The notes below the pieces were generated by a model. The model ran no database searches and had not been told where the DNA came from. It saw only the letters and a list, made by a program, of their open reading frames with translations. From positions 2,790,001 to 2,854,000 of the forward strand of contig CP121321.1 in NCBI GenBank assembly GCA_043585095.1: a stretch of 64,000 bases of DNA, in the 5' to 3' direction. This DNA is from JANQIO01 sp043585095. Its GTDB lineage: Bacteria; Pseudomonadota; Gammaproteobacteria; Pseudomonadales; Halieaceae. Shown piece after piece: positions 24,990 to 34,195 of the stretch. Each line of letters starts with the position of its first letter. Within the stretch, counting starts at the first letter, position 1. The position numbers and the translations under genes were made by a program.

Positions 24990-27899
24990 CTAATTCAGAA
25001 GCGCTCTGTCACGGGCAAGGCTGCGGTCATACGCCGGCTGCTGCGCGCGGAAAGCATCGGGGTCTTCAACCCGCTCGCCATCGGGTATGGATTCGCGCTT
25101 ACCTGCTGCAACCATAATCAGCGACGCCGGTTGCTGCAGAACCGCCTGTTGATACCAGGCCTTCCACTGATCAAAGGTGACCGCCCGGACCGCCTCTGCC
25201 AGGACCTCTTTGGTATCGAAGGCGTCCGAACCGCGATTAATCTCACGCCAGAAGTACTCGGAAGCATCGAACAGATTCTTCGGTGGATCCAGAATCTCTT
25301 CCAGCAAGGCCGTCTTATGGCGCAGGAACTGCGCTTCGCTGACGGCATCTCCATCATCGATACGACCGGCAAGAAATGTCTCAGAAGCACTGACCAACTC
25401 TGCCGCACTCGCGGTCGGCGACTGCACCATCATCGCCACCCCGGGCACATCCATTAACGGCCAGTTAAACGCATTAACGATGTAGCCAAGCTGCTGCTCT
25501 GTGCGCAGATCTTCAAAATAGTCTGCACTAACCGCCTGTCCGGTGATCGCGGCCATGGCGCGATCAGACAGGCTTTGGCCTGGTGCCTGTATATACCAGA
25601 GCAGCACCGAATCTGAGTGGTCCACATCAGCGACATAGACAAAGCGCTGCCCCAGTTTGATCCGGGTAATGCGAGATTCGGGAGGCGTCGCATTACCGTC
25701 GTGCTTGAGCAGCGGGTCCAGTGCTTCCTGAATCGCCAGCACCTCGGTATCGTCATAGTTTCCGTACAACAGCACGTCGACGGTACTGGTTCGCCACAAC
25801 GCCTCGCCGTGCGTGGTTACCGTTTCAGGTGTAAGCGCTTGCAGGGCTGCAATAATGTCCTGCTCAGCGTACCGCCCAGTGGTAAGCAGTCTGCGACCCT
25901 GGCGAATAACCTGCTGATAGGCTCTGGCGGTTTTCACGTTCCGCAGACTGCGAATCAGGTCCTCACGGATATTATCGAAACGTTCCTGATCGAAAGCGGC
26001 GTTGCGAATGTTGTCGACAACGTGCTCTAAAAGCACTTGCTGCTTGTCGTTATAACCGCCCATTGACAAGCTGATGCCGCGGCTATTGATGCCGAGGTTG
26101 TAATTTAAGCCCGCTAAAAGCGCCGGATAAGTAAATTCATTCACCGCGTCACGAAGCAAACTGACGTACAGCTCTGAAGCGGCGGCATGCTCTGCAGTAT
26201 CGCTTACCAACGCGGTGCGGAAATTGGTGTACAGCGCCCCCTTGGGAACTCGGAAGACATCGTCCTGACGCTGCCATACGCGCAACCTGGGCTCGTCTAC
26301 CACCAACTGGGGCACCTCGGGGTTTTCCGCCGGTACAGAGCGCAAGTCCACGTCTTCAGCGATAAATGCATTGGCCGCCGGCAGGTGCAGGCGCGGGTCG
26401 ATTCCGTTGCTGGCGACCTGCGTCCACCCCACTGCTGCCAAATCGATCGCCTCTGTCGAATACGGCGTCAAATAGTACTCACTCTCGCGATCGACAGGGA
26501 CGCCGGGGGCCGTCAATGTCGCCAACAAGCGCTCAGGGGTCAGATACTCTCTGATCAGCTTCTGGATAAACTCAGGGTCATAGTCCGACATGAGATACCC
26601 GCCTGACAGGACCTCTTGCGGTGGGAGAACCTGCATATTGTTGGCTATTCGTGAGACGTAGCGCATAGGCTCCATGCTCTCTTGAAAGCGAAACCGCAGC
26701 GCAGCCAGCTGCGCCTGTTCTCGATAAATGCGCTCGCTGGGGCCGGCGTCTTCCAGCATATGGATGTACTCGAAAACCGCGGCGATAACGGCATCTTTTT
26801 CCGCAACGCCGCGCTCGGTAAGACTGATACTGATGTTAAATGCCGCCCCGCCGCGATAGGAAATACCCGTCCCGCTGCCCAAGGCCTCAGCCCAACCCTC
26901 GGACTTCAGCAGGGAAAGCAAGCTGCCCTCCCCTTCATGTCCGATCAGGTTACTGATGTAACTAAGGGGCTTGCTTCGGTACAGCGCGTTGATATCCGGC
27001 ATGGGCCAGGACAGCGTCAGGCTGCGAGAGGTTGCCTCAGGCTCAACATACACCTGCAGCGGTAATTGATCTGGCTCCATCAGCGGCGCAGTAATGTCTT
27101 CAATAACAACGTCGCGATTAGGCACAGGCGCGAACGTGTCCCTCACCAAGGACTCCAGTGCGTCCAGATCCTCACTACCCAGCACGGCCAACCGCATCAG
27201 ATTGGCGGAGTAGTACTGCTCATAGAACGCGATCAAATCATCGCGCACCGCGTTATTGTCCAGGTCTGCCAGCGTATCTTTCGTGCCGACCGCCAGTATG
27301 TGGTAGGGATGTTGGGGATTGGCAATCTCTCTCGACACGTCGCCACCACGCCGCGAGTCTGTATTCAGGCCTTGCTGAAATTCCGCATGGACTGCGTTGA
27401 CTTCACGACTCACATACTCAAGGTCAAAACGCGGGGCGATGAAGAACTGCGCGAAACGGTCCAGGGCTTCCGGCAAGTAGTCATCATCGATATCAAAAAA
27501 GTAGTTGGTGTGCTCAAAGCTGGTATAGGCGTTTCTCGTACCCCCATGCTCAGAGACAAAGCGCGCGTACTCGCCGGAGTCCGGATATTTATCGGTACCC
27601 AGAAATAGCATGTGCTCCAGGAAATGGGCCAGACCGCCACGATCCTCCGGATTGCTGGCGCTACCGACATAAACGTCTAACGCGGCGGCACTCTTGGTGG
27701 TATCGGGATCAGATATCAATAGAGCCCGAAGCCCATTATCCAGTTCTATATAACGATAGGCTTTGTCGTCGTTCGGGCTCTTCGTCGGCGCAAGCGGTAG
27801 CGCCTGCTCTTCCGGCATCTGCGCAGCGCAGCCTATCAGCCAGACAGCACAACCCAGTCCAAGCAAAGTTAAGAACGGGCGAGTAAAAACAGCAGGCAT
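24990..27899 (-). CDS. M16 (insulinase/pitrilysin) lipoprotein protease
   Basis: 969-residue zinc protease of the M16A pitrilysin type. A lipoprotein signal with lipobox LIGC (Cys24) predicts anchoring in an outer or inner membrane facing the periplasm. The inverted zinc motif HFLEH is at 92-96, with a distal Glu in EVNAVHAEFQ; FLGTDKYPDSGEYARFVSEHGG and the later M16 repeats follow. The second ATG (27899) is chosen because GGAG is six bases upstream of it and directly abuts the first. Likely degrades peptides or signal peptides in the envelope. Between perM and aceE on the same strand. Confidence 0.88.
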   Translation of the reverse strand: MPAVFTRPFLTLLGLGCAVWLIGCAAQMPEEQALPLAPTKSPNDDKAYRYIELDNGLRALLISDPDTTKSAAALDVYVGSASNPEDRGGLAHFLEHMLFLGTDKYPDSGEYARFVSEHGGTRNAYTSFEHTNYFFDIDDDYLPEALDRFAQFFIAPRFDLEYVSREVNAVHAEFQQGLNTDSRRGGDVSREIANPQHPYHILAVGTKDTLADLDNNAVRDDLIAFYEQYYSANLMRLAVLGSEDLDALESLVRDTFAPVPNRDVVIEDITAPLMEPDQLPLQVYVEPEATSRSLTLSWPMPDINALYRSKPLSYISNLIGHEGEGSLLSLLKSEGWAEALGSGTGISYRGGAAFNISISLTERGVAEKDAVIAAVFEYIHMLEDAGPSERIYREQAQLAALRFRFQESMEPMRYVSRIANNMQVLPPQEVLSGGYLMSDYDPEFIQKLIREYLTPERLLATLTAPGVPVDRESEYYLTPYSTEAIDLAAVGWTQVASNGIDPRLHLPAANAFIAEDVDLRSVPAENPEVPQLVVDEPRLRVWQRQDDVFRVPKGALYTNFRTALVSDTAEHAAASELYVSLLRDAVNEFTYPALLAGLNYNLGINSRGISLSMGGYNDKQQVLLEHVVDNIRNAAFDQERFDNIREDLIRSLRNVKTARAYQQVIRQGRRLLTTGRYAEQDIIAALQALTPETVTTHGEALWRTSTVDVLLYGNYDDTEVLAIQEALDPLLKHDGNATPPESRITRIKLGQRFVYVADVDHSDSVLLWYIQAPGQSLSDRAMAAITGQAVSADYFEDLRTEQQLGYIVNAFNWPLMDVPGVAMMVQSPTASAAELVSASETFLAGRIDDGDAVSEAQFLRHKTALLEEILDPPKNLFDASEYFWREINRGSDAFDTKEVLAEAVRAVTFDQWKAWYQQAVLQQPASLIMVAAGKRESIPDGERVEDPDAFRAQQPAYDRSLARDRALLN

Positions 27900-27953
27900 G
27901 CACATCTCCGAATCGATTACGGTTTAGCAAATACGTGAAATAGGGTCTCTTAG

Positions 27954-27996
27954 CCCAGTTCGACCGGCAAAGGCTCGGTATTATCCCGAGACTGGG
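27954..27996 (-). terminator. Nested hairpin between the AI-2E transporter and M16 genes
   Basis: CCCAGT (27954-27959) pairs with ACTGGG (27991-27996), enclosing CTCGG (27974-27978) with CCGAG (27986-27990). It sits just after the transporter stop at 28006. No T-run follows, so factor-dependent termination or mRNA 3'-end protection is more likely than intrinsic termination. Confidence 0.35.
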
Positions 27997-28005
27997 CCGA
28001 AAAGA

Positions 28006-29094
28006 TCAGGCCGAATCAAGCGCCTGGTCGATACCGGGGGGCGGTGCATCGGGCGTAGGCCAGGCATTGATAACGGCCTTTACCAGGGTCGCGAGCGGAA
28101 TGGCAAAGAAGACACCCCACAGGCCCCATACGCCCCCAAAAAATAAGACCGCGAGAATGATCGCCACAGGGTGCAGGTTGACGGCCTCTGAAAACAGCAG
28201 CGGCACCAGAACGTTGCCATCCAAACCCTGAATCACCATGTATACAAAGATAACCGTATAGAATTCTGTTCCCAGTCCCCACTGAAAAAGCGCTATCAGC
28301 GCCACCGGCAGTGTGACAACCGTTGCACCGATGTAGGGAATTATGACTGATACACCGACCAGCAGGCCCAGTAGTTCAGCATAATTCAGGTCCAGCAAGG
28401 TGAACGCCAAATAGCTGGTTGCGCCGACAATCAGGATTTCTATCAGCTTGCCACGGGCGTAGTTGGACATTTGCTCGTTCATTTCTACCCAGATGCGATT
28501 CAACAGTGGCCGTTCGTGGGGCAGAAACCCACCCAACCAGCCAAGGATTTCTTCGCGGTCCTTAAGAAAGAAAAACACCAGCAGCGGCACCAGGATTGCG
28601 TACACCAAAATCACAGCAAACAGCGGGATAGAGGCCAGAGACAGGCTGAGAATAGATTGTCCGAGATCGGCAGCACGCCGCTGCGCCACGCCGATAATCT
28701 CAGTGACCTGATCATGGGTGATCAAATCCGGATAGTCCTCTGGCAGCACAGAGACCCAGCCCCTGAACTGCTCAATCATACGGGGCAGTTCGCCAAACAG
28801 ACTGACAACCTGCTGCCACACCATCGGCAGAACCAGAAACAGAAAGCCAAAAAACAGACCTACAAACACCAGGAACGAGAGGCTCACCCCCATCCACTGG
28901 GGCAGCCCGCGATTGATGCACCATGCGCTCAAGCCCTGCATCAGATAGGCCAACACAATCGCCGCTATTAAAGGGGTAATTGTGTCGCCTACGGTAAGCA
29001 GCACGGTAAGACCTACAGCCAGCAACACCAGCAGCAGAATGCTTTCTTCTTCAAAGAAGAAGCGGTCGTACCATTTGCGAAAAATCTCCAGCAT
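28006..29094 (-). CDS. AI-2E family transporter (PerM-like)
   Basis: 362-residue polytopic membrane protein of the AI-2E/PerM permease family, with about seven or eight hydrophobic helices. The family signature regions are seen: PLIAAIVLAYLMQGLSAWCINRGLP near the N-terminus, and EMNEQMSNYARGKLIEILIVGATSYLAF followed by LLGLLVGVSVIIPYIGA and GNVLVPLLFSEAVNLHPVAIILAVLFFGGVWGLWG. Substrate of such proteins is usually unknown (AI-2 export, Na+/H+ exchange, or others). It starts 3 bases after the tusA-like gene, so the two are coupled. Confidence 0.87.
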   Translation of the reverse strand: MLEIFRKWYDRFFFEEESILLLVLLAVGLTVLLTVGDTITPLIAAIVLAYLMQGLSAWCINRGLPQWMGVSLSFLVFVGLFFGFLFLVLPMVWQQVVSLFGELPRMIEQFRGWVSVLPEDYPDLITHDQVTEIIGVAQRRAADLGQSILSLSLASIPLFAVILVYAILVPLLVFFFLKDREEILGWLGGFLPHERPLLNRIWVEMNEQMSNYARGKLIEILIVGATSYLAFTLLDLNYAELLGLLVGVSVIIPYIGATVVTLPVALIALFQWGLGTEFYTVIFVYMVIQGLDGNVLVPLLFSEAVNLHPVAIILAVLFFGGVWGLWGVFFAIPLATLVKAVINAWPTPDAPPPGIDQALDSA

Positions 29095-29097
29095 CGC

Positions 29098-29343
29098 CTA
29101 AGCCTCTGCTTGCTGCTTTTCAATCACATGGATAAACACACCGTCAACTTCGTCACTGGAGATCAATGGAAATCCGGACTGTCGTGAGAACACCTCGAAA
29201 TCCCGCACCGAGCCCTTATCGGTTGCCAATACGCGCAGCCGCTCGCCCTGCGCCATGCCATTGAGCGCGCGCTTGGCCTTGAGCAATGGCATTGGGCAAT
29301 CTAACCCCCGCGCGTCCAGCTCTGTCAAAGGAATATCCGCCAC
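29098..29343 (-). CDS. TusA-family sulfur-carrier protein
   Basis: 81-residue TusA/SirA/YeeD-family protein. The catalytic CPxP motif is in LDARGLDCPMPLLKAKRAL; the rest is the small two-layer sandwich fold. TusA proteins carry persulfide sulfur for tRNA thiolation or molybdenum cofactor; several copies can exist per genome, so the exact role is not settled. GTG start. The divergent bepA gene and the downstream perM gene match a conserved gammaproteobacterial neighbourhood. Confidence 0.88.
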   Translation of the reverse strand: MADIPLTELDARGLDCPMPLLKAKRALNGMAQGERLRVLATDKGSVRDFEVFSRQSGFPLISSDEVDGVFIHVIEKQQAEA

Positions 29344-29484
29344 TGTCGATTCCGTTCATGAAAAGGCCGCCAAGTATAGCGACAGGAGCGCGGCATTTGG
29401 AACTTAGCTCTCTGTTGCGACTCAAACACCTGTCCCATACAGTATAAAGTCCATTCGCCGGAGCACTTGGTTACCTTGCCCGTG

Positions 29485-30930
29485 ATGCACCGCTTTTTAC
29501 CGCTTTTGCTGGCCTTTATATTTTTTCAGGCTAGCGCAGCTACCACTGAAGACCTGAAGCTGCCGAACCTCGGTGAAAGCAGCACAAGTCTGTTTTCCCC
29601 TGAGCAGGAATACCAGCTCGGGCGAGCCTGGCTGCGCGTGTTCCGGTCTCAGGCGCCGACGCTGGACGACCCGCTACTACAAGACTATCTCGAAGACCTG
29701 ATTTATCGACTGGTAACGCATAGCGAGCTCCAGGATCGGCGCATAGATGTGGTCATTGTCGACAACCCTGTTATCAACGCGTTCGCCGTACCGGGAGGCG
29801 TAATTGGAATCCATACCGGCCTGCTGCTCTACGCGCAGACTGAAGACGAGCTCGCCACGGTGCTGGCCCACGAAATCGCGCACCTCAGCCAGCGGCATTT
29901 TTCGCGCCGCATAGAGCACGCTCAGGCCACGCAGCCGATCACCCTGGCGGGCTTACTCACGGGCGCAATCCTGGTGGCGACTACCGGTGGCGCAGCAGGT
30001 ATGGCAGCGCTCTCTGCCGCCCAGGCTGCCGCCATGGATGCGCAGCTCCGCCACAGCCGCTCTGCTGAGCAGGAGGCAGACCGGCTCGGGATGCAGACCA
30101 TGGTGCGTGCAGGTATGGACCCCCACGCGGCACCAGCCATGTTCGAACGCATGCTCCAGTCCAGCCGCTACTCCAGCGCCAATCGCATTCCGGAGTTCAT
30201 GCGCACCCATCCACTCTCAGAAAGCCGGATATCGGATACCAAAAACCGCGCCCGCCAGTACCCCAAGCAACTGCGTCAGCCCAAGCTGTCATATCACCTG
30301 ATGCGCGCACGCATGCAGGTGCACCACAGTGACACGCCACAGCGCGCGGCAGAAATGTTTCGAGACAGCCTTAAGGGGCGCCCCCGTTCAGTGCCCGGCG
30401 CGCGCTATGGCCTGGCGCTGTCCCTGATCGCAGCGGGCAGACCGGCGGAAGCACAAGCTGAGCTAGATGGCCTTATCGCTGCCGACCCCACCCGCGTGGA
30501 GTACGTGATCGCTCAAGCTGAGTTGGACATGAGCATTGGCGAAGCCCAGGCCGCAACCCGCCTACTGCATCGCGAGTTGGAGCTGTACCCGGGAAACCAC
30601 GCATTAACCATGGCCTACGCTCGCGCTCTGCTGATGAATCAGCAGGCGCATATCGCTGAAGAAGTGCTTCTGGCGCAAAGCTACGAACGTCCTAATGATC
30701 CGGGCCTTTGGTACCTGCTGGCAGAGATTCAGGGGCTGTCGGGCAATATTGCCGGCCTGCACAGGGCACGTGCGGAATACTTTATTCTCAACGGCATATT
30801 GGATGAAGCGGAACGGCAGCTGAACTACGCGATGAAGCTGTCCAAAAACGACTACCACACCGCCGCACAGATTACCCAGCGCCTGCGAGACGTCTCGGAA
30901 CTGCGCGCTATGATGGAAGACTTCGGCTAA
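29485..30930 (+). CDS. bepA: BepA-like periplasmic M48 metalloprotease with TPR domain
   Basis: 481 residues from the ATG at 29485; earlier in-frame TTG and GTG codons exist but the ATG gives a clean signal peptide (MHRFLPLLLAFIFFQASA). The M48 zinc motif HEIAH (129-133) and the second-Glu region RHSRSAEQEADRLGM precede a C-terminal TPR array (about 270-480). BepA assembles or degrades the outer-membrane LptD/BamA substrates under envelope stress. The organisation and length match E. coli BepA/YfgC (487 residues). Divergent from the tusA-like gene. Confidence 0.9.
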   Translation: MHRFLPLLLAFIFFQASAATTEDLKLPNLGESSTSLFSPEQEYQLGRAWLRVFRSQAPTLDDPLLQDYLEDLIYRLVTHSELQDRRIDVVIVDNPVINAFAVPGGVIGIHTGLLLYAQTEDELATVLAHEIAHLSQRHFSRRIEHAQATQPITLAGLLTGAILVATTGGAAGMAALSAAQAAAMDAQLRHSRSAEQEADRLGMQTMVRAGMDPHAAPAMFERMLQSSRYSSANRIPEFMRTHPLSESRISDTKNRARQYPKQLRQPKLSYHLMRARMQVHHSDTPQRAAEMFRDSLKGRPRSVPGARYGLALSLIAAGRPAEAQAELDGLIAADPTRVEYVIAQAELDMSIGEAQAATRLLHRELELYPGNHALTMAYARALLMNQQAHIAEEVLLAQSYERPNDPGLWYLLAEIQGLSGNIAGLHRARAEYFILNGILDEAERQLNYAMKLSKNDYHTAAQITQRLRDVSELRAMMEDFG

Positions 30931-31014
30931 ACCGCCCCTCTCTTAGAAGTGGGTGAGAGGATTAACGTACGCAACGCTATAGACGGCGCTCGGGGCCAGA
31001 GTTAGCCCATTCCG

Positions 31015-32088
31015 TCAGGCTTTACCCACAACGCCTGTGTTCAGGCCGCGCGCGAATTCGAGCATACGCTCAAGTGGCACCATAGCCTGGCGGCCTATAG
31101 CGGGATCGACGACTATTTCGTTGTCGTTGCGATCAAACACCTGAGCGAGATTTTCCAGCTCGTTCATCGCCATCCACGGGCAGTTGGCGCAGCTCAGGCA
31201 GGTAGCGCCCTTGCCCGCCGTAGGCGCAATAATCAACTCTTTATCTGGCACCGCCTGCTGCATTTTGTAGAAGATGCCTTTATCTGTAGCAACGATAAAC
31301 TGCCGCTGGGGCATATCTTGTGCCGCTTTGATGATTTGCGTGGTTGAGCCAACCCGGTCAGCCAGATCGATCACGTTGGACGGTGATTCCGGGTGCACCA
31401 ATACAGCCGCTTCTGGATACACCGCCTTAAGATCCGTCAGTGCGCGAGCCTTAAACTCCTCATGGACAATGCAGGCACCATCCCACATCAGAATATCTGC
31501 ACCGGTCTGCCGACGAACGTAGTCACCGAGGTGACGATCCGGTGCCCAGATAATTTTCTCGCCCTGCGCGTGCAGGTGCTCAGCAACATCCAAAGCGATA
31601 CTTGATGTAACAACCCAGTCGGAGCGCGCTTTAACCGCGGCCGAGGTGTTGGCGTATACGACGACCTTGCGGTCCGGATGCGCGTCACAGAAGGCGGAAA
31701 ATTCATCGGCAGGACAACCAATATCCAGCGAACACGTCGCTTCCAGAGTCGGCATTAACACCCGCTTTTCAGGTGTGAGAATCTTTGCGGTTTCGCCCAT
31801 GAAGCGCACACCTGCCACGATCAATGTGCTGGCCGGATGGTCGTGACCAAAACGTGCCATCTCCAGGGAGTCACTCACGCAACCGCCGGTTTCCTCGGCC
31901 AGCGCCTGTATTTCGGGCGCAGTGTAGTAATGCGCCACCAGCACAGCGTCTTCAGCAATCAACCGCGCCTTGATTTGGTCGCGCAATGCCGAGACCTCCG
32001 CGTCAGTCAGGCGGGTCTCTTCAGTTCTATCAAGATGCGCCTCCACCTGCTGTCGGATAGTGGCAAGTCGATCGCTGGCAATACTCAT
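31015..32088 (-). CDS. nadA: Quinolinate synthase NadA
   Basis: 357-residue [4Fe-4S] quinolinate synthase of NAD biosynthesis, which condenses iminoaspartate with dihydroxyacetone phosphate. Iron-sulfur ligand regions are visible: CSLDIGC (119-125), CIVHEEF and CLSCANCPWM. Substrate-binding segments HYYTAPEIQALAEETGGCVSDSLEMARF and VYANTSAAVKARSDWVVTSS are intact. The convergent bepA gene ends 85 bases away. NadB is not in this window. Confidence 0.96.
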   Translation of the reverse strand: MSIASDRLATIRQQVEAHLDRTEETRLTDAEVSALRDQIKARLIAEDAVLVAHYYTAPEIQALAEETGGCVSDSLEMARFGHDHPASTLIVAGVRFMGETAKILTPEKRVLMPTLEATCSLDIGCPADEFSAFCDAHPDRKVVVYANTSAAVKARSDWVVTSSIALDVAEHLHAQGEKIIWAPDRHLGDYVRRQTGADILMWDGACIVHEEFKARALTDLKAVYPEAAVLVHPESPSNVIDLADRVGSTTQIIKAAQDMPQRQFIVATDKGIFYKMQQAVPDKELIIAPTAGKGATCLSCANCPWMAMNELENLAQVFDRNDNEIVVDPAIGRQAMVPLERMLEFARGLNTGVVGKA

Positions 32089-32119
32089 ACGCTTCGATAC
32101 TGGGAAAAAACGGCCCGGA

Positions 32120-32147
32120 ATCTTATCACAAGAGATTCACTAACCAA
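32120..32147 (-). promoter_or_regulatory. Predicted nadA promoter
   Basis: Minus strand TTGGTT (32147-32142), 16-base spacer, TAAGAT (32125-32120), about 35 bases upstream of the nadA ATG at 32088. Confidence 0.42.
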
Positions 32148-32279
32148 TCCCCTGAGAACGGCCTTCCCAAGGACGCTAAATCGGTCATCAAAACAGTGCG
32201 TAACAGCCGACAAATGTCCAAATTCAGTAATTTATGTAACTTTTCCTAGAATTTTTATAAATACATCTATATAACTTAC

Positions 32280-32470
32280 TGTTATCTATACAAATAAGAT
32301 GGTGAGTAAGCGAAGTTATCTGCTGGGAACAGGGCCGCGGAGCTGGTCCAGCAAAGAATTTCCGACCCAAAACCACGAAATCTGGTTTATGAAGAGGCAG
32401 GCCGTATTAACGCCAGGGGCGACGCGGCCTAAGAGAAGTGACTCATCGTGAACGACCTTTAGGGGTAATC
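32280..32470 (+). other. AT-rich promoter region and structured 5' leader
   Basis: The 382-base gap between nadA and the GGDEF/EAL gene has an AT-rich stretch (32225-32300) then three potential RNA hairpins. TGCTGG 32321-32326 pairs with CCAGCA 32348-32353; AAACCA 32370-32375 with TGGTTT 32383-32388; AGGCCG 32399-32404 with CGGCCT 32425-32430. The ribosome site AGGGG (32461-32465) follows. No known riboswitch was recognised. Confidence 0.4.
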
Positions 32471-34174
32471 GTGAACCTGAACAAGATACTGGTTATTTCA
32501 GAGGATCAAGGCGATCACGTGCTGCTAAAAAGCGCACTGGATCGTGCCGTACCCCGCCGCTTTGACGTGGTCACTGCGTCCGCCCTGGAACGACCGATAG
32601 ACGCGCTGTTGGATGAGAGCGTCGACGCAGTTATTCTCGCTCAAGCTCCCGAGACAGATTACCTATTGCGACTGGCGCAGAAGCACGAAGTCAGCGCTCC
32701 CATCATTATATTGCTTTCCGATTCCAGCGAGGCCACCCGCCAGCGTTTGCGTGGTCTCGGAGCCCGCGACTTCATGCAGCGCGGCGCACTGCAGGACGAC
32801 CTTCTGCACCGAATCCTGGATTACAGCATCGAGTTGGGTCAGGCCCATGCGCAGATTCGCCGCCTATCCAATCGCGATCAGCTTACCGGCGCCCTGAATC
32901 GCGGCGGTTTGCGCGCCCACGTTGAGCGCGCCATCGAGCGCTCTCAGCGCTACCACTTTAAAACCGGCTTGCTGTATCTGGATATCGACCAGTTCACCCA
33001 GTTGAATGACGAGCACGGTGAAGGCGCAGCAGATCAAGCCATTCGAGTCGTTTACCAACGGCTAGACGCGCGCAAGCGCGGCACCGACAGTATCGCCAGA
33101 CTAGGGGCAGACCAGTTTGCCGTGTGTCTTGAAGATGTGCGCGACGAAGCCAACCTCGCGGCCATTGTTGAGAAATTCATCGAGGTCATCCGCGAGCCAA
33201 TCGACATCAACGGCTTGCCCGTTAGGCTGGATGTTTCAGCTGGCGGTTGTCTGTGCCCGGATCACGGCACAACCTTTGAAGACATGGTTGAGGCGGCACG
33301 CAGCAGCATGCTGCAAGCCAAAACCGTACCGGGCAACAACTACTTCTTCTACAAGGATCAGCTCACCTTCGGCGGATATGAAAAAGCGTCTGGATTGGCG
33401 GCCGACATTCGCCAGGCTATGCGCCGCGATGAATTCGAACTGCATTATCAACCGCGCATCGATCTGCCCACTGAGCAAGTGGTGGGTTTAGAGGCACTGA
33501 TACGCTGGAACCATCCCGACCGGGGTGTACTCACACCAGACGAATTTTTGCCAGCCTGCGAAGACATGGGCCTGATGCGAAAGCTTGGCTACCAGGTGAC
33601 CGAGAAAGCCTGTCAGGCAATCCAATGGCTGGACCAGCAGGGCTTATCGTCGATTGATATCGCCGTAAACGTATCGTTCTCGCAATTTCAGGACGATCAG
33701 TTTGCTGAAATCGTAAAGTGCATCGTTAATCGCTCCGGCATTGATGCACATCGGCTGGAGTTTGAGCTGACCGAGAGCACGGTTCTTAAATGCCCTTCCG
33801 AGACGCGCCTGCGCATGAACGAGTTGAAAGCTCGCGGGCATTCCTTCTCACTGGATGATTTTGGAACCGGCTTCTCGCAGCTGTCCCATATGACTAACCT
33901 GCCTATCTCTGCGCTGAAAATTGATCGCAGCTTCGTCCGCGAGGTTAGTGCCAACCGGCATCAGCAGGCGGTATGTATGATGATTATCGACATGGCGCAA
34001 CGTCTTGATCTGGACGTTATTGCTGAAGGCGCAGAAAACCGTGATCAGGTAGATTTTCTTAACTCGGTGAGCTGCCAGCAGGTGCAAGGCTACTACTACA
34101 GCCCGGCAGTGCCATTAGCACAAATTCCCGGCTATATTCGCGAACAGGCCTTCCGTGAGGCCAAGGTTCACTAG
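32471..34174 (+). CDS. Pseudoreceiver-GGDEF(degenerate)-EAL protein
   Basis: 567 residues from the GTG at 32471, chosen for AGGGG five bases upstream; an earlier in-frame GTG at 32438 is less well supported. Residues 1-125 have a receiver fold, but the acidic pocket and phospho-acceptor are lost (VDAVILAQ around 51-58, FMQRG for the Lys region). The cyclase-like domain has GADQF (212-216) in place of GGDEF, so it is probably not a cyclase. The EAL domain is intact: EALIRW (341), ELTES, DDFGTGFSQL, LKIDRSFV, so it should hydrolyse cyclic-di-GMP. Cytoplasmic. Confidence 0.88.
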   Translation: MNLNKILVISEDQGDHVLLKSALDRAVPRRFDVVTASALERPIDALLDESVDAVILAQAPETDYLLRLAQKHEVSAPIIILLSDSSEATRQRLRGLGARDFMQRGALQDDLLHRILDYSIELGQAHAQIRRLSNRDQLTGALNRGGLRAHVERAIERSQRYHFKTGLLYLDIDQFTQLNDEHGEGAADQAIRVVYQRLDARKRGTDSIARLGADQFAVCLEDVRDEANLAAIVEKFIEVIREPIDINGLPVRLDVSAGGCLCPDHGTTFEDMVEAARSSMLQAKTVPGNNYFFYKDQLTFGGYEKASGLAADIRQAMRRDEFELHYQPRIDLPTEQVVGLEALIRWNHPDRGVLTPDEFLPACEDMGLMRKLGYQVTEKACQAIQWLDQQGLSSIDIAVNVSFSQFQDDQFAEIVKCIVNRSGIDAHRLEFELTESTVLKCPSETRLRMNELKARGHSFSLDDFGTGFSQLSHMTNLPISALKIDRSFVREVSANRHQQAVCMMIIDMAQRLDLDVIAEGAENRDQVDFLNSVSCQQVQGYYYSPAVPLAQIPGYIREQAFREAKVH

Positions 34175-34195
34175 CCGCGCTACTGACGAATCTGG

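Noticed and set aside
32280..32470. Cyclic-di-GMP-I or -II riboswitch before the EAL gene
   Set aside because: The conserved GEMM core (GACGCAAAGCC-like and GNRA docking elements) is not present; only simple stems are seen.
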